Below are positions 51,101 to 61,400 of a DNA stretch of 64,000 nucleotides, piece by piece. Each line of letters opens with the position of its first letter. Position 1 is the stretch's first letter. The notes under the pieces are model-generated. The model was not told the DNA's origin. It worked only from the letters and a program-made list of their open reading frames with translations, and did no database searches. Source of the DNA: Gambelia wislizenii (Eukaryota; Chordata; Lepidosauria; Squamata; Crotaphytidae); NCBI GenBank assembly GCA_030847615.1, contig JAUMIR010000002.1, positions 203,173,809 to 203,237,808 of the forward strand. Direction: 5' to 3'. Made by a program: the position numbers and the translations under genes.

Positions 51101-54100
51101 GGCTCAAATGCCTAGAGATGTGCCCTCTCTAGGAATTGCTAGGTCATCCAATGCAACTCTATGGTATGTTTGTACCCAATGTCCTTTATTTTAATAGAGT
51201 TTGCTATTATCTGTGATTTCACTTATAAATGGTAAGTCCAAGAACATATCCCCAACAGATACAGGGGGCCATCTGTATTTGGGGGCATTTTTTCAGTGGT
51301 GGTGGGGAGCAAAACTACTATGTTTTGGCATAGGATTTGTCCATAGGATTTGTCTCTACATTTTTTACATTTTGTACATTTTTGGTCCTAAAATAGCCAA
51401 AATCAATTTGGGAAGTCTTAAGGCTCGTGAGGGGATGTCCTGGGCCACCAGTGGCACACAAACACACAAAAAAAGGTTCACGTGCCCACGGGCCACATTT
51501 TTCCTCTCCTAAAATGAATGAATAAATTAACAAAAGAGAAAAAGTGAGAGAAAGAAACCCATGTTTCCTGACATATACCTTATTGTACCAGCCGACAATG
51601 AGGTCCAAGTTGTCCACAAATTTCCGGAAGGTTTCATTTTGAGCAAAGAGACCTCCAGCACTGTCTGGAATGTCTTTCTGCTTCTGAAAGTTCAGGTACT
51701 TGACTTCACGGAGAACAGCAACAAGCTGCACAATAATACAGCAGTGATAAACAAATGCCCTTCCATAAGCTGAAAGGAACTGAACTCATGGTGTGATGCA
51801 GATCCTAGCAAGCAACTCACTACATTAAAGCAGCAGTTCAGCAACCAGTGCTCATTTTTCAAACTTTAAATAGCAAGGGATGGAGGATCATGACAGCTGA
51901 AGAAGATGGCTCCAGTGTCAGTGGCGCAATGAATCCGTTCTGGGTTTTAACCTAAACATTAAAAGAATCAGAACCTATTTGGGGGTAGGGTTCAGGACCT
52001 TGGTAGCTCCTTTGGACTATCACACAATAGGTGTGTTACACGATTGCACTGGCTTAGTTCCATGTTTGATCTTTCCTTATCACACAACATCATGACTCTC
52101 CCATTGTTGCGTTGCATTTCCCTCGTTATTGGATTGTGTCTTTTCACTGATGGGGGAAAAAAACTGTTAATGGCTCCAATATTGTTGCTGTTCAACTATT
52201 GTTTCTGGTACGATCATTTCCTTCTGCTTCAGTTCCAATATCCTGGCAGTCATGTGGTGTGAGGGGGTGCAGTTTTCCTCTTCTCCCTCCCCCTCCCTCC
52301 CTTAAATTAGCTAACACACATTGGAAACTGTTTAATGCAGTTAGATGTGTAAATAGCTATTGCTTAAAACAATTTGTAAGCTGCTCTGATAGCCTTGTGG
52401 CTGAAGAGCAGGGTATAAATAACTAAATAAAAAAAATGAATTCACCACTTACTGACATTGGAGCCACCAGCCTCTGCTTGCACACAGCATGTAGAGAAGA
52501 TATTTTTAACACTGCTCCTCCACAGCAAAGTCTGAACACACATCTGCTGCTCCACCTATCTAGTATTGCAATCCCATGAAGCTTCCTTCTACAGTCAGAA
52601 TCAGATCACTGGCCATTTGCTCATCTATCCATCCATTTCTATTGCTTATATACACTGGCAGCAGCAATTCTGGTTTTCAGACAGAAGTCTTTCCCAGATG
52701 GATCTGTGGCCTGTGACTTACTCCTTGCAAAGCACATGCTTTGCCAGGGACCTCAGAATTGTGTATAAGGCAGCGGGGTGAGGCTTCAGCATTGGCAGGC
52801 AGGCTGTTAATTTGCCCTCCTTGCAGGGGGTGAGCAAGATATTTTCCCTATCCATTATCATTCAAGCATCTTTAAGTATGAAACCCCTTACTGTGTACTT
52901 AGAAGTGTCCTCCATGTGTTCAGTGTAACTTACTCTCAAGTAAATATGCATGTGATCGATTGCAGACAGGCTCTATTATTCCTGGGACGGCTCAGCAACA
53001 TCACTCTTAGGACTTTATCAGATGCGTCAAATATGGTGTCATAACAATGCCTAATGAACGCAAAAGGGTGCACATATCAGACGACATCATCCTTTCAGGA
53101 TCATGTGTAGGAAATAAGGCATCCTTTTTTATTGATGGATCTACTGTGGTGCTTTTTTGCTGGTATTGCTGGCATTTGAAACCTCGCGTCATTGTCCTCT
53201 CGTGATTTCAGCATCAATGCCAGAACACTTCCAAGTAAGAACGTGACAGCCAGGTAGGGGATGCTCTTTTTATGAACCTCCCCAGTTTACTTTTAACTTT
53301 TAAAGTGTGTTTCTGTGCTTCTGCATACGTTTTCTGTCTATTTTTATGTATTTATTAAATTTACCGCACTCACGTCTTCTTGCAATAATTGCCGAGATCT
53401 CAAACCTGGAAGTAAATGGAGTTCCATTCATGCTCTGTTTATGCTGGGGCTGCCTTTTCACACTGCTCAAAGTAGGTCTGAAAGAATGGGTTATTGTGCT
53501 GGGAGAAGTACGATTTTAGCTTTTGGTGGGACAGAAATATTATTGAGTATCTACTCTGATAAAGTCCTTGATCTCTCCTAGTGCTATTCCCGTGGAGGCT
53601 CAACTACATAGGAGACTTGGTGGTGCAATTTTACCAGATCACTTGGGGAGGACTGAAGCCCTCCTGCCATTCTGAGGTCCTTGTGCTCTGCCAATGAGCT
53701 ACGGCCGCTCACTTCTATCATGTGTTGTTGAACTGCAGTTGCTGGCACTTATCATTGACTATGCTGGCTGGAGCAGACGGAATTTGCAGTCTAATAGCAT
53801 TTAGAGTGCCACACAATTCCCACCCTTGGTAGAAACCCTTTTATCTGTGTCTGGTGATAACAAGCCTGATCTCTCCTGTCACACTCATGATTTAAAGTTT
53901 TAAAAAGAAGCAGGCACCATCAAATTATGTGTCTATCATAACATATTCTTTGGGTCTTTGTCTCTGGACATTCTTATGATGCTCTTGTTGAGCTTTCCGT
54001 ACATTAGCACCATGAGTAGAAGACTGTTGCCTGTTCTAAACCGCCTGTCTATGGTGCTGTGGGCACACGCTTACTAATGCACTTCAGTAACTGAACTAAA

Positions 54101-57100
54101 ACACAAGTGAAGTGCAGAAGTCTGGGGAACCTGTGGCCCTTCAGCTGTCATAGTAGGCTCATTTCTACCAGCCTCAAGCAGCCTGACCAATGGTGAAGGA
54201 TAATGAGAGTTGCATTACAAAAAAATCCAGAGGGGCCCAAGTTACCCATCCCTGAAACAGGTCCTGTCTGGTGGGGGACATACTCCAGCCTGCAGCTTGG
54301 GAGAAAAAAATTAAGCTGGACATTTTCCTCACAACCAAACCACCTTGTAGAAACAGCACAGCTAGAACACCTCCCCGCTTGTGGGTTGGCTTGACAGTTA
54401 ATACCTCAGTCTGGCACTTGCAATAGAAGCCTGGGGCATTTAGTACTGATTAAACCCACACTCTCTGTAATGCTGAGTAGTCCACTCCATATTTTTCTAG
54501 TAATTCTAATATATCAGAATCTAGAAGAACCCAAATCCATGTTTTACCTAGGACTCAGGAGATTTTCTGACAGGAACGAAGAAAGTGTTCCTGTCTCACA
54601 ATCTCCTCTCCTGCCCCTCTCCCGTCCCTGTAACAACATTAAATGAAAAATGTTCAGATCTCCCTTAATTGTGTGTCATTCCCTCAGCCGGGCAGCCCAG
54701 GAATAAATGGAGCTCAAACAGAACTCCTTTCACTTCCTGGAATGAAATCCTGTGAGAAGATGAGAGCGTGAGAAATTCAAAAATAAAAACAAAAATATTA
54801 CAGTAAAAGTAACACCAAGCACAAAAACACACTTAAATCATTACAAGTAACCTGGTGAAGGTACAAAAAAGTATATGACTTACCTCAATGTCCCAATCTC
54901 ACCTGGAAGTGTTCTGGCACAGACCTCCCATTGACGCTGGCATCACACCAGCATAATGGGGCACCATTTCAGTCGGAGGACATTCCGTTACAGAAACAGA
55001 ACGGGGGATTCATTGACAGCTTAGACCATCAATAAAAAGAAGCGCTGGCATTATGACAGCCAAATGGGAGCATGAGGACACAGGAATGACATCGTCTGAA
55101 ATGCAAGCCCTTTATCAATCTCCTGGCGTCGTTATCACACCATATTTAAAGTGTCTGATAATCTCCTCAGTCTCTTCAGCTGTCCTAAGCATTTCCTCTG
55201 GCTTGGGAGTGGTGGTGGTGGGGAGAGATATGTGATATGGGTGATATTTTTTATTTATTTATTTAAAAAAAACAAATGGGGATATGTGTCATAGTCCACC
55301 ACTTCCAGTGGGGAGTATCCAGATACAAGATTTTCCCTGAAACTAATGCAACATGCTAATTTTTTGGTATGTTATTCTCAAACCTCTTTGCTGAAGTTGA
55401 CACGGATGAGTTTTGTTTCTGGATCTCTCTGGATCAGCGGCTGCTCTAGATTGAATTGACAGTCTCGGTCAACCCGCCTGATCCACTCTTCATAAATCTG
55501 CTCACGATAACCTTGTAGAAGTCGTATCATCTCGTCGTACTTTCCATAGATCAGCTTGGCTTCAGAACTGACCATAATGCTGTGGATTGGAAAGAAAAGC
55601 CTCACTGTCATGTGGGAAATGGCACTAAATTAACATGACAAACTATGAATCTGAACATTACTTTGGAGAATATAGTACTGGTGGTGGTGACCGGATGTTC
55701 TCTCAAGCCAGATAGCAGACTGAATGTTACTTACGGATGATCAATGGCACTCAAGTCTTTCCTTGGGATTTGTAATCTTTCCTGGAGTTCCCAGGCCCAC
55801 TTCAGTTGTCCAGCGATAGGTGGCATGTTTTTGCTTATGGGGGGCACATGGTCCCCTACTTTTGTGGCAGATATTTGGGCATCGTACAGAATCTTTGCAT
55901 TGTCCAATTCAACACTGAACATCTCCAATAGTGTTGCATAGTGGGGAGCTACATCTGCCTTGATCAACGGACGCTCCAAGAGTGATGCAAACATATGGAT
56001 TTGCTAGATGACAAACATTGCAACCGAAAGAAAAAAAATATATTAGAACATCAAAAACAAAAGTAAATTCTTTCTATGGAGGACAACCCTGAACTATCAA
56101 GACATATTTGCTAAATTTGTTTTGAATTATGCTAAACAAGTGGCACCAACAAACAAACAAAACACACACACACTGTGTGTGCTCAGAACTCCAGCCAGCC
56201 TTCCAGGATTCTCTTCCAATCTGTGCACCACCCCATTCCCCAGCTTCTAATTTTCTAGTGGTGGAGGCAGTAGGGTTTTGAGTTTTGTGGCACCTTAAAT
56301 ACAAACCAGTCTTAGTTGACATATGCTTTCAGATCCCAGCTCACACTTCTGATGAAGCGGGCTAGAGTCCACAAAAGCTTGCACCCAAATATAACTGGCT
56401 AATCTTGGCTATGGTTATCAGCAAGTGGAGAGACCTCTTGCCTTTCAGAGTCTGACTTGGATTGTCATCTGTGATGTTCTCTGGTACTCCTTGGGCAATG
56501 AAATGACAACTTTGTCTGGCAGTATTCCAGACCCTTTTGTTGAATCATTAAATATTAAGCCCTTCTCTCTGTTCTCTGAAACAGAAAGTTCTAGATTATA
56601 TATGGCAATAAGTTATTCAGACCACTGTCATCTTTTTCTAACTATCTGGCTTAAATTTGGCTGAAGCTACAGTGGCCCCAGTCTTTTCCATCAAGTGTGT
56701 GTGTGTGTTAATGTGCAGCAGCATCAACAGCTAGAAGAGCAGTGTGTGGGGAGAGACACACTACTAAATCCTTTTCCTTCCTTGCCCCAGAATTATACCA
56801 CCCCATTTTCTCAGATGAAGCAGGGGTGGGGGGAGAAAGTGTGAGAAGCTATAGCTTTAGGGGCTAGAAGGCAGATAATGCCTTTAAGGAGGCAACCCTC
56901 CTCACACACACACACACAAAATTATTTAATATTTATTGCTGACTTTTTGACTTGGTGTTAGATTTGTTGTTAGCTTTTCTACATGTTATGCATCACTTTG
57001 GGAGCTGTTGGGCAGAAAAGCTGTACAGAAACGAACTCAAGTCATTAGGTCCTTTCACACTAAACAATTACAGCACTCTGATTCCACTTTTACTGTGCTG

Positions 57101-58395
57101 ACTGCCTCCCATGGAATCCTGGGGTTCCTAGTTTAGTCAGAGGCACCAGAGGAGGAGCTCCCTGGCTGAGGATTCTAAAGGCCCCTCCCTCAGCTGCCAA
57201 TCCCAGGATTCCATAGGATGTTGTCATGGCAGTTAAAGGAGAATCATAGCACTATAACTGTGTAATGGGAAGAAAGGACTGTAAAAATAAAAGTTAGAAG
57301 GGTTTACACATTCTCTCCCGATTGTGTTTTCCTCACAATTACAATTTCTTCAGCTGCTTATTTATTTATTCATTTTAAAGCTGCAAAGGAAAGAATAATG
57401 CCAATGAGAATCATGTGTAGTTTGAGACTTTGGGGTCAACTGACAATGAGAATGCTACCATTTGGAGGACAATAAAGCTGTGCTTTGCAGGCAGGAAAGC
57501 TGCTGCACTTGCATTTATTTCTAAGTAGGCATGCCAAGAATTCAGCTCTGATTTGCCTGCTTGGAGGAAAAATATTTGACTTACCTCTGCCCATAGTGTT
57601 TTGGCCTTGCCTGCTCTGTCCCAGATCCCATCATCCACCAGCACCCTTAGCTTTTCCCTTGTCAGGAGGCAGCTCCCAAGATCTTTTTTTCTTATTGGAA
57701 TTCAGCCTTTGAGCTGAAAAAGTTTCCCCATCACAGCTATGCTAACATGACTGTGTAGTTGTTGCCTCTTCACTAGTAGTTGTCGCTGAACATCACTATA
57801 ACATACCTGTGGCATACTTATAATGCAATCTACAGTATGCTATCTGATATTCCATAAGAGCTTGTGTGAGCTTGACCAGGTTTTGAGATCTTCAAGGGAG
57901 AGCTTTTCTATTAGCTCCACCACCATCACAGATACTTTTTGTGAGGACAGGGGAGAGAGACTTCTTAGTGGTTGTTCCCTTGCTGTGGGACTCCCTCCCC
58001 CACGAGGCTAGGTTGAACCCCCCCCCCTCCATCTACAGTAGAGAAGGGCCTTTTATTTAGCCAGGATTTTGGCCATTAACTGTTTTCTGCAGAAACGTCT
58101 TTCAATGTGTTATGTGCTATACTCCCCATCCCATATACATTTGTTAAGTTTTACCGTAAATGCTTTTAAGCTGCTTTAAAATTATTTTTAATATTATAGT
58201 TTATTCAATTGTTTGTAATAGTATGGTCTATTTTAGTTACATTGTTACAGGTTGGGTATCTCTTATCCAAAATGCTTGGGACCAGAAGTATTTTGGATTT
58301 TGGATTGGCGGTCAGGGTTGGAATATTTGCATGTACATGATGAGATATCTTGGAGTTGGGGCCCAAGTCCAAACATGAAATTCATTTATGGTTCG

Positions 58396-58428
<33 letters not shown>

Positions 58429-61400
58429 GAAGATAAAGTTATATAATATTTTAATATTTTTCATTTTTATTTTAATATTTCAGATTTTGGAGTATTTCAG
58501 ACTTTCAGACAAGGGATACTCAACCTGTATCTACACTGTAAGATGCCTTGAGTTCTATGTGGGAGAAAGGTAGAATACAAATGCATGCACACATACATAG
58601 TATTTGACTGCATGGCAACCACTGATTCTGGTATGCTAGCAAAAGCCCATTTTGTGCAGCTGTATGTTTAAGTGGTTCTGGTGGAAACACAGAAGAGGTG
58701 GGATAATGTTGATAAAGTTTAAGTTCACCATCTTAGGAGACTTTTGGCTGTGACAGTCTGAGTACATTAAACGGTATCAGAGAAGAAAAAGGAAAATACA
58801 CCTTTCCCCATAATAATGAAGAAGAGTTGGATGGATCTTCCATGCTAGCTAGATATAAAAGGCATCTTCACATATAGAGATTTCTTTTACTGCTCTGAAG
58901 CTAAATAGGTCTCAGTTTTTGGATAAGGAACATGCAAATCCTCCATGGGAAAAGGTACCTTAACTGCAGATTCAAAACCGGAGCATTCAACAAATCCTTG
59001 ATAGAAGATGGTGGCCAAACGTCTATCCAAATCCTGAATTTTGATTTGGAAGTCTGCAAAATCTTCATCAAATTGCTTTTAACAACAACAACAACAACAG
59101 AATGAATTAATTTTGCCATATACTATATAGGCTGCTTTTTAAAAGTTAATTAAATACAGTAAGTACACTGAGGCAAAGGATGAGCTATGCCAATTTATCT
59201 TAAAGGAACATTTGTTTATATGGTGACTAGTACACACCAGGATTTCTTGGTCTACATTAAGCCAACAATTTATCAGTCTTTATGTGCATATGTCTTTTTG
59301 TGTGTGCATGTGTGCATGCCATCAAGAAAATACTAACCTCATCTGCTGGATCTAAAGGATCATATTTGCATTCAGCAAAGACTTTCACATGTTCAAGAAC
59401 CTCCTCATAAATCTGTACCACCAGGCTCCCAAGGATGTTGCCTCTCACACCACCCAGCTCAATTTTTTCCAGTTTGAGGAATTCAATTGCTGTCATGTAC
59501 AGTTCCTTTAAAAACACACAGTGCATATACACAGTTAATTGCAGGCTTCTTCCTTTGTGCAACCAACATCAACAACAAATATTCAGAAGAGAGATGATCA
59601 ACAGAAAACCCCAAAGCATTTTTACAAGAAGTTTCAACATTTTCTCTCTCTCTCTCTCTCTCTCTTAAAAAATGCCATTGCTCATAAAAACTCATTTTAT
59701 TTAATATCGACCCTTTCAAGTACACATCTATTAAAAATGGATCATCATCTTAAAACTTAGTTTTCAGCAGCCTGCAAATTTCTGCGTATATTTTATGGGT
59801 TAAACATATATGTCTGTACCTACATCAGTATATCTATATCTATATGGCTACAGACAATATATGGCTTCAGTGTCAAGTCACCTACGGCTAGGGCTATTTT
59901 GTACTTCAGATGAACTCTTCTGTTCTCACCTCTATTGTCTTCAGTCTGTGGAAAAATGAATTCATTCTAGTAAAGACAAGCGTAGAAGGGAACTCCCAGT
60001 ATTGTGGTTCTTTTTCCTATAGATAAAAATAAAGATTGCTTATGCAGGCCTGGCCATGCTCAGTTATGTTTAAAAAAAAAAAAAAACACCAGAAAGGCAG
60101 AATTCCTTTGCAGCTCTTTCTAGTGAACTGGAATATTCCTCAATTATCTGAGTATATTTCTAGAAGAATGTAATGTGGATAGAGGGGAAAAGAAAGACAA
60201 AGCCCAACTTCCAATGATTGCTGAGTGGTCTGTGCCCTGAAACAAGGCAGGACTAGAACTGAGGGTGGGGAGGGGGTGTAGACAGGACTGATTTGCATAG
60301 ACCTGCCCACTGGAGCAAGCGGAGGACATCATACTGTTCCCCTGTGTTGAAAAAAGAGATCATTGTGACAAGGGGGTCTGCAGGATAAGATATATATTTC
60401 AGTAGAACGAGCCTTCTTATGTAAGTAGGCTATGTTATGTAGAGCTACAAATATCCATTGTTTTACTAATCCAACTTTTGAATACAGAAAACAGCAGTAC
60501 ACACCAGATGTTTAACAGTTATTTATATAACCTACTGTACACACACAACAAATATGGACTTTATCAGACAATCCAGTTTAAGAAGTTCTTTTGCCAGCAT
60601 AGAAAAACCCATTTCTATGCTGGCAAAAGAATGCTCCCCCCCCCAAACGCACTCACCTTCTTCTCCTGGCAAAGGCTCCTGGCAATCAAGAGGAAGTGAA
60701 TGGAGCCCTGTTCACTTCCTCACTCAAAATTCCATGAGACTTTGTTGCCCAGGATATTTAAAAATAAAAACAAAATATACACATAAAAAGTAACACCAAG
60801 CACCTAGGCATACTTTAAAAGTCCCTGAGGGGGGGTCATAAAAACAGCGAAACTTACCAGGATGTCCCGATCTCACCAAGAAGCGTGCACGCTGGACCAA
60901 GCCACTCTCGCTACAGTGACGAGAGTTAAATGGCCAGAGGTTTCATTACATGCCGGCAATGCCAGTACAAAAGCAGCAGGGGGAAATCTATTGACAGCTT
61001 AAGCTGTCAATTAAAAATGATGGGATTTTGACAGGACATAACAGTGAAAGGGCAATGTCATCTGATATGTGCGCCCTTTTGTGGTTATGAGGTGTCATTA
61101 TGGCACCGTATTTTGTCCATCTGATAAAGTCCTATCTCAGACTGTTAAAAGGAACACAAACCAGCTAACTGAATCATTTATCCACGTGAACTGAGATGAC
61201 TTATCTAGAATATGCTTCACTGTGAATCTCTGAGTAACATTTCATCAAAGAATTGTCAAAGTCTGCTGGTACCAGCGACCAACCTTAAAAAAAGCTGGCA
61301 TCAGATCTGTGCAGCAAATGTTGTAGGTCTTGTAGAGTTTCTCTATCACAGAGATGCCCAGCTTAATCCCTGACAGCACTTCCTCAATTTCTCCTTGCAG

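Larger units (their letters stand above)
56004..58245. other. Intron between exons 4 and 5: small repeats only
   Basis: 2.2 kb of a 2.95-kb intron. Contains (CA)n at 56162-56178 and 56908-56925, a common amniote repeat at 56275-56405 and a family A MITE at 57049-57280. No exon seen. Confidence 0.55.
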
